Source: Sphingomonas xanthus (GTDB taxonomy: Bacteria; Pseudomonadota; Alphaproteobacteria; Sphingomonadales; Sphingomonadaceae). Taken from it: a stretch of DNA of 64,000 bases. Below the pieces are notes generated by a model. It was not told where the DNA came from and ran no database searches. It was given only the letters and a program-made list of their open reading frames with translations. A program made the position numbers and the translations under genes. How positions within the stretch are numbered: the first letter of the stretch is position 1; each line of letters begins with the position of its first letter. The DNA lies in assembly GCF_007998985.1 (NCBI RefSeq), contig NZ_CP041659.1, forward strand, positions 496,001 through 560,000. The letters run 5' to 3'. Shown here one piece after another: positions 26,973 to 35,846 of the stretch.

Positions 26973-27596
26973 ATGGAAGTCATCCTGCTCGAACGCGTCG
27001 AAAAACTCGGCCAGATCGGCGACGTCGTTACCGTCAAGAACGGTTTCGCGCGCAACTATCTTCTGCCGAACAAGAAGGCGCTACGCGCCAACGAGGCAAA
27101 CAAGAAGGTCTTCGAAGCCAATCGCGCGAAGATCGAGGAAGAGAATGCGTCGAAGCGCACCGAAGCCGAACAGGCTTCGAAGGGCATCGACGGCAAGACG
27201 GTTCAGCTGATCCGCCAGGCGTCGAACACCGGCCAGCTCTACGGTTCGGTCTCGGCCCGCGACATCGTCGAGGCGCTGGACGGCGAAGGCGCCAAGGTCG
27301 CCAAGAGCCAGGTCGTGCTGAAGGCGCCGATCAAGGCGATCGGCATGCATGAGGTGAAGATCGCCCTGCATCCGGAAGTCAGCGTCACCGTCAAGGTCAA
27401 CGTCGCGCGCTCGCCGGAAGAGGCTGAGCTTCAGGCGCAAGGTATCGATGTCATGGCATCGATGTTCGAGCGCGAGGAAGCGGGCTTTACCGAGGATTTC
27501 GACCCGAACGCCGAGCCGGGCACGGTCCCGGACGAGGCCGCCGAAGCTTCGGAAGAAGCCGCCGCGACCAGCGAGGGCGAGGAAGAGCAGGCCTAA
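26973..27596 (+). CDS. rplI: 50S ribosomal protein L9
   Basis: A 207-residue protein. The N-terminal domain MEVILLERVEKLGQIGDVV with VKNGFARNYLLPNKKALRAN is the L9 signature; a helix and a C-terminal rRNA-binding domain follow. An extra ~50-residue acidic tail (rich in E, A, S after residue ~150) makes it longer than the ~150-residue L9 of E. coli, common in sphingomonads. Preceded by AGGAGAG; followed by a strong terminator. Confidence 0.96.
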   Translation: MEVILLERVEKLGQIGDVVTVKNGFARNYLLPNKKALRANEANKKVFEANRAKIEEENASKRTEAEQASKGIDGKTVQLIRQASNTGQLYGSVSARDIVEALDGEGAKVAKSQVVLKAPIKAIGMHEVKIALHPEVSVTVKVNVARSPEEAELQAQGIDVMASMFEREEAGFTEDFDPNAEPGTVPDEAAEASEEAAATSEGEEEQA

Positions 27597-27619
27597 GCCG
27601 CACTTTCCAAGCTGATGAG

Positions 27620-27655
27620 AAGGCCGCCGGGGACCCGTTCCCGGCGGCCTTTTCA
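27620..27655 (+). terminator. Rho-independent terminator of the rpsF-rpsR-rplI operon
   Basis: Perfect 12-bp stem AAGGCCGCCGGG / CCCGGCGGCCTT with an 8-nt loop, followed by TTT, 24 nt after the rplI stop. Confidence 0.9.
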
Positions 27656-27781
27656 TTATCCGCAAACGGCTCACCGCATCGACTGCCCTGGGGCATCTGA
27701 CGGGAACCGCAGATTTGCGCGAAAAGGTGCGTCCGCTCCCCGACACGCCGATCTGTTGGTCGCAACCGACCCGAAACGATC

Positions 27782-27806
27782 GGAACGGCCGCGCCGCAGG
27801 GAGGTT
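27782..27806 (+). promoter_or_regulatory. Candidate EcfG promoter of the disordered-protein gene
   Basis: GGAAC (27782-27786), 16 nt, GGTT (27803-27806). The spacing fits GGAAC-N16/17-CGTT; the first -10 base is G instead of C. The predicted transcript start, near 27813, leaves a ~35-nt leader with AGGAGG before ATG 27848. The rest of 27656-27847 shows no gene. Confidence 0.45.
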
Positions 27807-27847
27807 TGAGAAGAGGAGGGCGGGGACGTTCCAGGAGGATCTACATA

Positions 27848-28225
27848 ATGGAAAATCGCGACAAGCCCGACACCAACACCAGCAAAGAGTCGGACATCAG
27901 CAAGTCCCAGGCACAGCAGCAGCCATCCAGCACCGCGGGCCAGCAAAGCCCCGGCGGTAGCCAGTTCGAAACCCGCACTCAGGATCCCTCGCAGCAGCAG
28001 CAGCAGGGCGGCGCCTCGACCGGCCAGGCCGCGGGCGGATTCCAGCAGAACGACACGCTGACCGGTCAGCGCAGCGACGTCGAAGGCAGCTCGCTCGGCT
28101 CCGAAAACCAGGGCGAGGGATCGAGCTTCGTCGGTTCGAAGAGCGATTCCGATGCAAGCAGCGAACTGGTCGACAAGGACCAGCAGTTCCGCAAGGACGG
28201 CCAGGGCGCGCCTGACCGCGAATAA
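27848..28225 (+). CDS. Hydrophilic, disordered Gln/Ser/Gly/Asp-rich protein of unknown function
   Basis: A 125-residue protein with almost no hydrophobic residues: Q/S-rich first half (SKSQAQQQPSSTAGQQSPGG), then repeated S, D, E and G and a charged KDQQFRKDGQGAPDRE end. No signal peptide, no membrane segment, no cysteine. This composition resembles hydrophilin-type desiccation or osmotic stress proteins, but I recognise no family. A very strong ribosome site (AGGAGG, 8 nt) and an EcfG-like promoter upstream suggest stress-induced high expression; a terminator follows at once, so it is monocistronic. Confidence 0.7.
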   Translation: MENRDKPDTNTSKESDISKSQAQQQPSSTAGQQSPGGSQFETRTQDPSQQQQQGGASTGQAAGGFQQNDTLTGQRSDVEGSSLGSENQGEGSSFVGSKSDSDASSELVDKDQQFRKDGQGAPDRE

Positions 28226-28244
28226 AGCCTGACTCCCTGGGCTT

Positions 28245-28278
28245 GGGCCGCGCTGCCAACCGGTGACGCGGCCCTTTG
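28245..28278 (+). terminator. Intrinsic terminator after the disordered-protein gene
   Basis: 8-bp stem GGGCCGCG (28245-28252) / CGCGGCCC (28267-28274) followed by TTTGCTTA, 20 nt after the stop codon. Confidence 0.75.
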
Positions 28279-28279
28279 C

Positions 28280-28924
28280 TTAGGCGGTGCGCTCAAGGAA
28301 GGCGGCCTCGCGCGCAACGAAGGAGACGAAGCTCGGCCGGGCAAGGATCGCCTTGGTATAGGCGCCGGTTTTCGGATAGCGCGCCGTGTCGATCGTCACA
28401 CCGCTATGGTCGAAGTTCGCGAACGGGCTGGCCACCGCCAGGTCGGCCAGCGTCAGCCGTCCGCCGACCAGGAAATTGTCATCGGGCACCACCCCTTCCA
28501 GATAATCGAGGATTGGCGGCAATTCTTCGCGTTCGGCCTTGTCGGCAACGACAAGGTCGCCTTCGCGGCCGAGGAATCGCGGCGCGACGACCCGGTTGAA
28601 GAACATCTTGGCGCCGCAGGCGAACAGAATGGTGTCGGCAAACTCCTCGAACCAGATCACGCGGCCGCGTTCGCGCGGGTCGGCGGGAATGAGCGCGGGC
28701 TCGGGATGCTTGGCCTCGAGATAATGGATGATCGCGCTCGAGTCCGACAGGCAATAGTCGCCGTCGACCAGTGCCGGCATTTTGCGAAAGGGGCTGGCCG
28801 CGATGAATTCCGGGGTCGTGTCGCCGATCCCGGTCGGCCTGATGTCCAGCGCGATCCCCTTTTCCGCTGCATAGGCCGCGACCTTGCGGACAAAGGGCGA
28901 CATGGTCGAACCATAAAGGATCAT
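28280..28924 (-). CDS. Glutathione S-transferase family protein
   Basis: A 214-residue protein with an N-terminal thioredoxin-fold domain (MILYGSTMSPFVRKVAAYAA; the Ser/Thr after the first strand would activate glutathione) and SSAIIHYLEAKHP for the gamma-glutamyl contact, then an all-helical C-terminal domain. Substrate unknown. ATG 28924 is the family start; the frame extends 7 codons upstream without support. It ends 2 nt from the terminator of the convergent disordered-protein gene. Confidence 0.85.
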   Translation of the reverse strand: MILYGSTMSPFVRKVAAYAAEKGIALDIRPTGIGDTTPEFIAASPFRKMPALVDGDYCLSDSSAIIHYLEAKHPEPALIPADPRERGRVIWFEEFADTILFACGAKMFFNRVVAPRFLGREGDLVVADKAEREELPPILDYLEGVVPDDNFLVGGRLTLADLAVASPFANFDHSGVTIDTARYPKTGAYTKAILARPSFVSFVAREAAFLERTA

Positions 28925-28945
28925 CGCGTTCCAACTCCAAGGCAA

Positions 28946-29448
28946 TCAGCGGATCCGGTAATAGTCGGCGACCCGGTCGAGCGCCAGACAAAGCACCAGC
29001 TTGCCGGCTCGCGCAGGCCAGCCCAATGTGCGCTTTCCGCCTCCCGCATCCCCTCGCCTGCGCAAACCACCCGCCACAAGATGTCGGACAGGCCCGAGCC
29101 CGCCGCAACCGCGTCCTCGAACCTGCGCTTGGCATCCAGTGGCGTACCGTCGACGTCGAGACCTGGGTTTGCCCCGCCCCGGCTGCGCGCGATCGGCGCG
29201 GCGTCCCAACTTGTCGTCACCCCCTGTCCCAGCTGTGCCCGTTCAGTCGGCGCGGAGCCGTTCCCCAGCGTCGAACTGGCGATTGCTGAGATGGAGCGCG
29301 AACAGCCAGCAAGCGGGCTTTCGGCCAAGTTGACAGTCATCGAGCGCGCCGCCCGGCGCTCGCCCGGCGCCCTTCCGCGGTCGAGGGGCCATTCAACCAG
29401 CATCCTTCCGCGCGACGATACGATCGATGCCAAGCTAATAACTCCCAT
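28946..29448 (-). pseudogene. Frameshifted DUF6456-type protein
   Basis: The family signature is readable only by switching frames on the reverse strand. Frame A gives MTVNLAESPLA; frame B gives WLFALHLSNRQFDAGERLRA then a TGA (29243-29245); frame A resumes with TERAQLGQGVTTSWDAA and KRRFEDAVAAGSGLSDILWR; frame B again gives LGWPARAGKLVLCLALDRVA and the natural stop at 28946. At least three indels (near 29309, 29245 and 29033) are implied. Identification relies on my memory of the DUF6456 consensus. Adjacent to an HTH regulator, as often seen for this family. Decay or assembly error cannot be told apart here. Confidence 0.65.
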
Positions 29449-29506
29449 CCTTGTCCAAATGATTTCCCAGTCTTGCCGTATCGGCGAATCTGTAGGACAT
29501 AGGTAA

Positions 29507-29519
29507 AACCATATTGGTT
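29507..29519. promoter_or_regulatory. Palindrome upstream of the HTH regulator
   Basis: AACCA-TAT-TGGTT, 15 nt before the regulator ATG at 29535 and in the divergent gap with the DUF6456 remnant. A candidate autoregulatory operator; position and symmetry are the only evidence. Confidence 0.4.
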
Positions 29520-29534
29520 AGAGAAAGGTGGCGC

Positions 29535-30098
29535 ATGATTACCCGAATTCGCGAAGTGCGCCGCGCGCGCGGAATGACGCTCGACGATGTCGCGCGCGCC
29601 TGCGACCCGCCGACGACCCCGCAGACGATCGGCCGGCTTGAAACCGGAACGCGCACCGTGTCGGTCAGCTGGCTGAACCGGATCGCCGAGGCTCTTGGCG
29701 TAGAGGCTGCCGACTTGGTCGATCATCCCGACCGGGCAGAGCTTCCGGTAGTGGCCATCTTGTCGGCAAGCGGCGCAACCGCGCCCAAGCGGCAGGCCCT
29801 GGTTGTCCCGCCCAAAGCCGCAGGCGGACAGGTGGCGATGACGGTGGCTGCGAGCACCGGCGATTACCGCGCCGGCGACGAGGTATGGCTCGATCGCCTC
29901 GACCCCGAACATTATGGCCAGGCGATCAACCGCGACCTGCTGGTACCCCGCCCCGCCGGCCGCTTCCTGTTCGGCCGGCTGATTGGGCGCGAGGATGGCA
30001 AGCTGCACCTGCTGCCGTTCGGCACCGGCGGGCGCCAGCAGGTCGTCGCCGACCCGCCTTGGGCTGCGGTCGCGGTACGGCTGGTCAGGGCGCTCTAG
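29535..30098 (+). CDS. XRE-family regulator with S24-like C-terminal domain
   Basis: A 187-residue protein. Residues ~1-60 are a Cro/C1-type helix-turn-helix (IREVRRARGMTLDDVARACD, then TIGRLETGTRTVSVSWLNRI); the C-terminal half resembles the beta fold of S24/LexA-type proteins (YRAGDEVWLDRLDP, then GRLIGREDGKLHLLPFGTG), but I see no clear Ser-Lys protease pair. AAAGGTGG lies 5 nt before the ATG. Probably a housekeeping or autoregulated repressor; target unknown. Confidence 0.75.
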   Translation: MITRIREVRRARGMTLDDVARACDPPTTPQTIGRLETGTRTVSVSWLNRIAEALGVEAADLVDHPDRAELPVVAILSASGATAPKRQALVVPPKAAGGQVAMTVAASTGDYRAGDEVWLDRLDPEHYGQAINRDLLVPRPAGRFLFGRLIGREDGKLHLLPFGTGGRQQVVADPPWAAVAVRLVRAL

Positions 30099-30107
30099 CC
30101 CCCAAAG

Positions 30108-30632
30108 CTATTGTCCAAGCCTTGCCTCCGGACGGGCGCGAAGCCCGGCAGATCCGCGCTCGCCATTGGCGTCGATATCGGCAAGAAGCTTTTTCATCTC
30201 GGCGATTTCGCGAACCTGGGCTTCGATGATCTCATCGGCCAGCCGTCGCACCCGGGGATCGCTGATGCTCGCCTTGCGGGCATTGTTGATGGCGATCGAA
30301 TGATGGGGGATCATCGAGCGCATGAAGGCGGTGTCGTCGACCAGTAGCTGGCCGCGATTGACCGCCAGCAGGGCGAAGGCCCCGGCGATTCCGCCGGCCA
30401 TGACGGCGATCTTGATCGCCCGGCCCTCATACATCGACCACATGAAGCCGAGCATGATCGCGGCCATGACACAGCCCATCAGCAACGAGGCGACCAGCCG
30501 GTTGATGCTGAAGGTGACATGGTCGGCGCTGTAAACCAATTGGTACATCAGCAGGAACATGAAGAGGACGGACGTGGCGATCATTGCCGCGAACCGGCCC
30601 CAGCCCATGGAATTTCGGGTATCGTCGCGCAT
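30108..30632 (-). CDS. DUF305 domain membrane protein
   Basis: A 174-residue protein with three predicted membrane helices in the first ~90 residues, then a DUF305 (ferritin-like) motif [20 protein letters not shown] and a helical C-terminus ([19 protein letters not shown]). DUF305 proteins carry conserved Met/His residues and are often linked to metal, especially copper, handling; the function is not established. ATG 30632 has GAGGAAA upstream. The longer frame begins before this site. Confidence 0.75.
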   Translation of the reverse strand: MRDDTRNSMGWGRFAAMIATSVLFMFLLMYQLVYSADHVTFSINRLVASLLMGCVMAAIMLGFMWSMYEGRAIKIAVMAGGIAGAFALLAVNRGQLLVDDTAFMRSMIPHHSIAINNARKASISDPRVRRLADEIIEAQVREIAEMKKLLADIDANGERGSAGLRARPEARLGQ

Positions 30633-30715
30633 TGGAAATTTCCTCGGCTGTAGTGGGGTCGAATAGCCAACGAGGCAGGCGATGTGCAGTTTCATCGCCC
30701 CGGTCGGTTCCGCGC

Positions 30716-31636
30716 CTAAGAGTTGCGCCGCCTCAGCAACAGGAATGCCCCGGCGATCGCCGCCAGCAGAGCGGTGATCGCCCCGGCGGCTCCGGCGAAA
30801 TCGCGATTGGCGTGGCCTTGCTGTGGCCTCCTCGGCTCGGCCCGCTCGAACGGCGCTGGCCCGGCGCTCGCCGTGGCGGCGACGTTTGCTTCATCCTCGA
30901 CGATCGGCTTCGCTTCCTCGTCGCCGGACGGTTCGTCAGCCTCCCTCGGCGCGTCTCCGCTGTCTGCCGCAGCGGGCCCGGATCCCCTGGCGCGCGCTCG
31001 GGCATCGGCAATCTCGGCCTTGAGCCCCTTATAGTCGAGCGCTCCATCGGCCAGCGTCTCGCCAATCAGGAAGGCGGGTGTGCCGACGATGCCCGCCCAG
31101 TCAGCGAGCGCAGCATTGTGCGCCAGCAACGCATCGATTTCCCGTGACCGGTTCGCAAGGTCGCGCTGAAGCCGGGCCCAGTCGACCCCCGCCTTGGCGG
31201 CCGCTTCCCGGATCGTGTCGTCGCTCAGCCGGCCGGGCGAGGTCATCAGCGCGTGATGAAAGGCGCGATGCCGGCCTTGCCATTGGGAAGCGATCGCCAG
31301 CCGGGCGGCATCGCGCGACTTGGGGCCTATGTTGGGAATGTCGCGATAGATCCAGCGAACCCCCCGCTCTTCGCGCTTGGCCCGTTCGACATCCGGCGTG
31401 TAGCGGCGGCACTGCGGACATTGATAGTCCATGAAATAGACGATCGTGACCTCGGCAGTGGCCGGGCCGTCGACCGGGGCGATGCCGGGCTTGTAAAAGT
31501 CGGCCTTGTCGATTTCGGCGGGCCCGACGGACGCATCGCTCTCGCTCACCTGAGTAGTGGCTGCAAGCGGGCTGAGCGCAAGTACTGCAAGTAGCAGCAT
31601 CGAAGCCGCGCCGGCGGCAGGAACGCGACAGGCCAA
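30716..31636 (-). CDS. Secreted/membrane-anchored DsbA-like thioredoxin-fold protein
   Basis: A 306-residue protein. It begins with a signal peptide (to about residue 30) and has a DsbA-type thioredoxin domain (residues ~45-215) with active-site CPQC in [18 protein letters not shown] and the cis-Pro loop [14 protein letters not shown]. It ends with a charged Ala/Glu-rich linker and a C-terminal membrane helix ([18 protein letters not shown]). TTG 31636 was chosen because GGAGA lies inside the end of nadA, 8 nt upstream, and the gene starts 4 nt after the nadA stop. Likely a periplasmic disulfide enzyme tethered to the inner membrane. Confidence 0.75.
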   Translation of the reverse strand: MACRVPAAGAASMLLLAVLALSPLAATTQVSESDASVGPAEIDKADFYKPGIAPVDGPATAEVTIVYFMDYQCPQCRRYTPDVERAKREERGVRWIYRDIPNIGPKSRDAARLAIASQWQGRHRAFHHALMTSPGRLSDDTIREAAAKAGVDWARLQRDLANRSREIDALLAHNAALADWAGIVGTPAFLIGETLADGALDYKGLKAEIADARARARGSGPAAADSGDAPREADEPSGDEEAKPIVEDEANVAATASAGPAPFERAEPRRPQQGHANRDFAGAAGAITALLAAIAGAFLLLRRRNS

Positions 31637-31640
31637 GGGC

Positions 31641-32642
31641 TTAGTCTCCTGAAATTCGCGGCTTGCCGACGTCGCCCTGCCCGACCGTACGGCCGGCCAT
31701 TTCCAGCATCCGTTCCAGCGGCACCCGGGCCTTGGCCATGGTTTCGTCGTCAAGCTCGATCCGCGGTGTCAGGTCGCGCAGCGCGACGTAGAGTTTTTCC
31801 AGCGTGTTGAGCGCCATGTAAGGGCACATGTTGCAGTTGCAGTTGCCGTCCCCGCCGGGGACGCCAATGAAGGTCTTGTCTGGCGCCGCCTTTTCCATCT
31901 GGTGGATGATGTGCGGCTCGGTCGCGACGAGGATCGTCTGGCTGGGCGAATGGATCGCGAAATCCAGGATCGACCGGGTGCTTCCGACATGGTCCGAATG
32001 ATCGATGATGTGAGGCGGGCATTCGGGATGCGCCGCGACCGGTGCGCCCGGATGCTCCGCCTTCAGCTTCAAAAGTTCGGTTTCGCTAAATGCCTGGTGG
32101 ACGATGCAGACGCCCGGCCACAGCAGCATGTCCCGCCCGGTCTTGCGCGCCAGGTAACCGCCAAGGTGCCGGTCGGGACCGAAGATGATCTTTTGGTCCC
32201 TGGGAATCTGCTTCAGGATTACGTCCGCGCTCGATGAAGTGACGATGATATCCGAAAGCGCCTTCACCGCCGCCGAGCAATTGATGTAGGTCAGCGCGAT
32301 ATGGTCCGGGTGGGCGGCACGGAACGCTGCGAACTGGTCGGGCGGACAGCTGTCCTCGAGGCTGCATCCGGCGTCCATGTCGGGCAGGATGACGGTCTTT
32401 TCCGGCGACAGGATCTTGGCGGTCTCGGCCATGAATCGGACCCCGCAAAAGGCGATCACCTCGGCATCCGTCGCCGCCGCCTTGCGCGACAGATCGAGGC
32501 TGTCGCCGACGAAGTCGGCAAGGTCTTGGATTTCGGGCTTCTGGTAATAATGCGCAAGGATGACCGCGTTGCGCTCCTTCTTGAGGCGCGCGATTTCAGC
32601 GAGCAGGTCGAGGCCATTCAGGTTCTGGGTCGTGGCGGTCAA
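31641..32642 (-). CDS. nadA: Quinolinate synthase A
   Basis: A 333-residue enzyme that condenses iminoaspartate and DHAP to quinolinate for NAD synthesis. It has [45 protein letters not shown] and [20 protein letters not shown]; three conserved cysteines would bind the [4Fe-4S] cluster. TTG 32642 follows AGGGGA; no ATG is available near the conserved N-terminus. nadB and nadC are not in the window. Confidence 0.95.
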   Translation of the reverse strand: MTATTQNLNGLDLLAEIARLKKERNAVILAHYYQKPEIQDLADFVGDSLDLSRKAAATDAEVIAFCGVRFMAETAKILSPEKTVILPDMDAGCSLEDSCPPDQFAAFRAAHPDHIALTYINCSAAVKALSDIIVTSSSADVILKQIPRDQKIIFGPDRHLGGYLARKTGRDMLLWPGVCIVHQAFSETELLKLKAEHPGAPVAAHPECPPHIIDHSDHVGSTRSILDFAIHSPSQTILVATEPHIIHQMEKAAPDKTFIGVPGGDGNCNCNMCPYMALNTLEKLYVALRDLTPRIELDDETMAKARVPLERMLEMAGRTVGQGDVGKPRISGD

Positions 32643-32664
32643 TTCATGTCCCCTGGCGTCAGCG

Positions 32665-33375
32665 TTATTGCCGCGCCTCGTCCAGCACATCGTTATAGCT
32701 GCGGCTATGGTCAAGGGGTTCGGTCACCGGCGAGCCCTCGGTGGGATAGCGGGCGACGACCCGGGCATTGTCGAACCCGGCAGCTTGGAGTGGCAGGACG
32801 AAGCTGCGTTCGACCGCCTGGCGCCCGGCTTCGCGGGCAAGGCGCATCGGCACCGCCGACCCGGCCTGTTTGCGAAGGTCGGCCACCGCCCGGTTCCGGT
32901 TGTTGCGATCGAGCGCCTGGTCGGTGTTCGTCACCGCGCTCAACACCCCGCCCTCACCATATTCGCGCGCCGCGGCAAGGTCGACTTCGGGTCCGGCTAT
33001 TTCGATTTCGGGGAGGGTGACGGTCAGCGTGTTGGTCGCCGAATCCCAGCGGACGTCGTCGGCATCAAGCTTGGCCAGGTCGAGTTCGTAGCGGACGTCG
33101 CCGGGCAGGACGAGCGTGCGCTCGCTGCTGACCAGCCCACCCAACCGTTCTTGCCGGCTGCTGACCACCGAGACGTAGCGGGCGACGAAGGGCACCAGCC
33201 GGTTCTGCGCGCGCATCGATTGCAGCGCGGAGGTGGCGACGGTCTCCGGATCGGGGCCGCCGAACAGGCGCTTGCCAATATCGAGCGCGCCGCCGACCAG
33301 CAGCCCCAGGATCAGGGCGACGGTGATTGCGGCAATGACAAGCGGCCTGGTCAGGCGGATCGGCTTCGACTCCAT
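32665..33375 (-). CDS. DUF4230 domain protein, membrane-anchored
   Basis: A 236-residue protein with one N-terminal membrane helix (about residues 10-32, [20 protein letters not shown]) and a soluble DUF4230 domain ([49 protein letters not shown]). Function unknown; likely periplasmic. A GAGGGAGA ribosome site precedes ATG 33375. It overlaps the MBL gene upstream by 25 nt. Confidence 0.8.
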   Translation of the reverse strand: MESKPIRLTRPLVIAAITVALILGLLVGGALDIGKRLFGGPDPETVATSALQSMRAQNRLVPFVARYVSVVSSRQERLGGLVSSERTLVLPGDVRYELDLAKLDADDVRWDSATNTLTVTLPEIEIAGPEVDLAAAREYGEGGVLSAVTNTDQALDRNNRNRAVADLRKQAGSAVPMRLAREAGRQAVERSFVLPLQAAGFDNARVVARYPTEGSPVTEPLDHSRSYNDVLDEARQ

Positions 33376-34208
33376 ATCTCTCCCTCGCTCATTTCAACGA
33401 GCCCGCGGCGCTGAAGGTCCAGCAAATGGGCATGGACAGACCCGCCGGCGGCAGGAATCAGGCGCGGGTCCAGCCCCGGATAGGCATCGGCGACAATCGC
33501 CGGAATGTCGCGCGGGCGTGCGCCGACCAGCTTCAGAATCTGGCGCTCGCGCTGCATGCGGTGCCCCATCATGCCGCGCACAAGCTGCGCCGGCTTGGTC
33601 ACCGCCGGCCCGTGCGCCGGATAATAGACGCGGTCCTGCCGCTGCCGAAGCAGCTCGAGGCTCGCCATATAGGCCGCCATGTCACCGTCAGGCGGAACCA
33701 CCACCGTGGTCGACCAGCCCATGACATGGTCGCCGGTGAACAGCGCGCCGCCATAGGCGAAGCACAGGTGATTGCTGGTGTGGCCCGGGGTCGCCACCGC
33801 CGCGAGCTGCCCGCCGTCAATTGCGATCACTTCTCCGTCAGCCAGCACGCGGTCCGGGACATAGTCCCGGTCGAAGCTGGCATCGGCACGCGGGCCAATA
33901 CTGTCGAGCGCGAGCGGCGCGCAGCCGATGATCGGCGCGCCCGTCGCCGCCTTCAATGCGCGGCTGGCGGGGGAATGGTCGCGATGGGTATGGGTGCAGC
34001 AGATGGCGATGATCGGCCGGCCGGCGGCAGCCGCGATAATCGCATCGACATGTTCGGGAAGGTCGGGACCGGGATCGATGACCAGCAGCTCATCTTCGCC
34101 GACGAGGTAGGTTTGAGTGCCGAAATAGGTGAAAGCCGACGGATTGCGCGCGAGCAAGCGCGCGATTCCGGGTTCAAGCGTCTCGGCGAGGGAATATGGG
34201 GCGTCCAC
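33351..34208 (-). CDS. MBL-fold metal-dependent hydrolase (LACTB2-like)
   Basis: A 285-residue metallo-beta-lactamase-fold protein: zinc ligands in CTHTHRDHSPASRAL, ATPGHTSNHLCFA, LFTGDHVMGW and the final His in YYPAHGPAV, plus a C-terminal winged-helix region (HRMQRERQILKLVGARPRD) as in LACTB2/RNase-type hydrolases. Substrate unknown. GTG 34208 was chosen for the GGGAGG ribosome site; the frame extends 12 codons upstream. Confidence 0.85.
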   Translation of the reverse strand: MDAPYSLAETLEPGIARLLARNPSAFTYFGTQTYLVGEDELLVIDPGPDLPEHVDAIIAAAAGRPIIAICCTHTHRDHSPASRALKAATGAPIIGCAPLALDSIGPRADASFDRDYVPDRVLADGEVIAIDGGQLAAVATPGHTSNHLCFAYGGALFTGDHVMGWSTTVVVPPDGDMAAYMASLELLRQRQDRVYYPAHGPAVTKPAQLVRGMMGHRMQRERQILKLVGARPRDIPAIVADAYPGLDPRLIPAAGGSVHAHLLDLQRRGLVEMSEGEIWSRSRSA

Positions 34209-34283
34209 GGCAGCCTCCCTGCCACGGACGCCCCGGCTGCGCAAAGCGCCATTGGGTAACGCCTTGCACCGCTTCGAGCCGAA

Positions 34284-35846
34284 TTATCGGTTGTCAGATT
34301 TTTCTAGCCGGTCGAGCTCTGCCTTGGCAGCGGCCATCGACTTCTCGGCGGCGGCGATGCTTGCTGCGATTGCGCGCTCGTCGACCTTGCTCATCGCCTT
34401 GCGAATGTTGCGGTCGATTTCCATCGTATCGACCGCGGCAAGCGAGGCGCGAATGGTCGCCTTGAGCTGTTCGGGGTCGAGCCCGGCGCGGCGGAGTTCG
34501 GCGGCTTCGGAGTCGATTTCGCGGATGGCGTCGGCGATCTCGGCCTTGGCCCGCGCCATCTCACGACGATGGCCGGCATGGTCGGACTTCATCTCGGCCA
34601 TGGCCTCGCGCATTTCGCGGCGGATTTCGGCGCGATCGACGCGGGTGCGAGCGAGTTCTTCGCGCGCCTGCTCGATCGAGCGGCGAACTTCCGCTTTCTG
34701 TTCGGGGGTGAGATCGTCCCAATTCTTGCGCTGACCGTCGATCATCAGGACCCGCCGCCCATTGCCCGCAGCGGGGGCGACCGGCGGTTGCGGTGCGTTG
34801 GGCGCGATCGCTGCGGCCGGTGCCGCGATCGCGGCGGCCGGTGCGGCGGGCGCGGGCGCCCGACGCGGCGCGAGCGGCGCCGTGGCAGCCTGGGCCGGCG
34901 CCGCCGGAGCTACCGGCACGTCGACATAGTCGATGGCGCGGGTCGCGGTGAGCGGCAGGGACACGGCGAGGGCGACGAGGATCATCGCGCGGCCGCTCGT
35001 GCGGCGACCGTTGGTAGGGTTGCTTAACATGGATTTCAGCCTCTTGTGCAGGGTGTTGCGTCGATCGAGCGCCGATGCGAACAGCAGCGCCCGTCCCGAA
35101 GCGGCCTTAGCGATCGCGCGACCGTAATCGGCGCGTTCACCGGCATTGACCTTGTCCAGCACCCGGGCATCGCACGCTGCTTCCTGGTCGAAGCGAAAAG
35201 CGGCGTGAGCGACCCAGGCGAGCGGGTTGAACCACTGGAGGCAGAGGAGGACAAAGGCAAAAAGATTGGCAATGAGGTCGCCCGACCGGTGGTGGGAAAG
35301 CTCATGCTCAAGCGCCAGGCGGCGCTCATGCGGCTGGTAAAGCCTGTCGAAGTCGGCCGGAACGGCGATCACCCGATCGACAATGCCGAAGGCCATTGGC
35401 CCGACGACCTCGGCCGATCTGACGATGCGGATTTGCCCGACCCGGCCAATCGCGTTCGAACTGGCGAGGATCGCCGCCCGTTCGCGGTGAAAGGCCCGCA
35501 TACGATTGGCGAACAGGGCGGCGGCGCCCCCCAGCCAGACGGCAATCAGGATCAACGGCCAACCGCCAAGCTGGTCAATCAGGCCGGGCTCCACCGGGGT
35601 CACCCGGCTCATCAACATCGGCTCGACAGAAGCCTGAACGCTCAGCAGGCGCGGCGATACGTCGAACATCACCGGGCGTTCAACGGTCTCGCGGATGGTC
35701 GGCATCAGCAGGCGCGCGGCCGGCAGCAGCCAAAGGCCATAGGCGACGCGCGACCCGAAGTGGCGGCGGACCGGCTCGCGGATCAACAGCACCAGCAGCA
35801 TCAGCGCTGACGTGGCGAGCAGCGTATCGAGCAGCCATTGCGTCAC
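34284..35846 (-). CDS. BlaR1/MecR1-type M56 membrane metallopeptidase
   Basis: A 520-residue protein with N-terminal membrane helices and a cytosolic zinc protease site HELSH in RLALEHELSHHRSGDLIANL, a further helix, then AACDARVLDKV. Instead of the penicillin-sensor domain of BlaR1 it has an Ala/Pro-rich linker (about residues 310-370) and a charged helical tail, so the input signal is probably not a beta-lactam. GTG 35846 overlaps the blaI stop (GTGA). With the BlaI-type repressor it should form a proteolytic derepression switch. Confidence 0.82.
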   Translation of the reverse strand: MTQWLLDTLLATSALMLLVLLIREPVRRHFGSRVAYGLWLLPAARLLMPTIRETVERPVMFDVSPRLLSVQASVEPMLMSRVTPVEPGLIDQLGGWPLILIAVWLGGAAALFANRMRAFHRERAAILASSNAIGRVGQIRIVRSAEVVGPMAFGIVDRVIAVPADFDRLYQPHERRLALEHELSHHRSGDLIANLFAFVLLCLQWFNPLAWVAHAAFRFDQEAACDARVLDKVNAGERADYGRAIAKAASGRALLFASALDRRNTLHKRLKSMLSNPTNGRRTSGRAMILVALAVSLPLTATRAIDYVDVPVAPAAPAQAATAPLAPRRAPAPAAPAAAIAAPAAAIAPNAPQPPVAPAAGNGRRVLMIDGQRKNWDDLTPEQKAEVRRSIEQAREELARTRVDRAEIRREMREAMAEMKSDHAGHRREMARAKAEIADAIREIDSEAAELRRAGLDPEQLKATIRASLAAVDTMEIDRNIRKAMSKVDERAIAASIAAAEKSMAAAKAELDRLEKSDNR

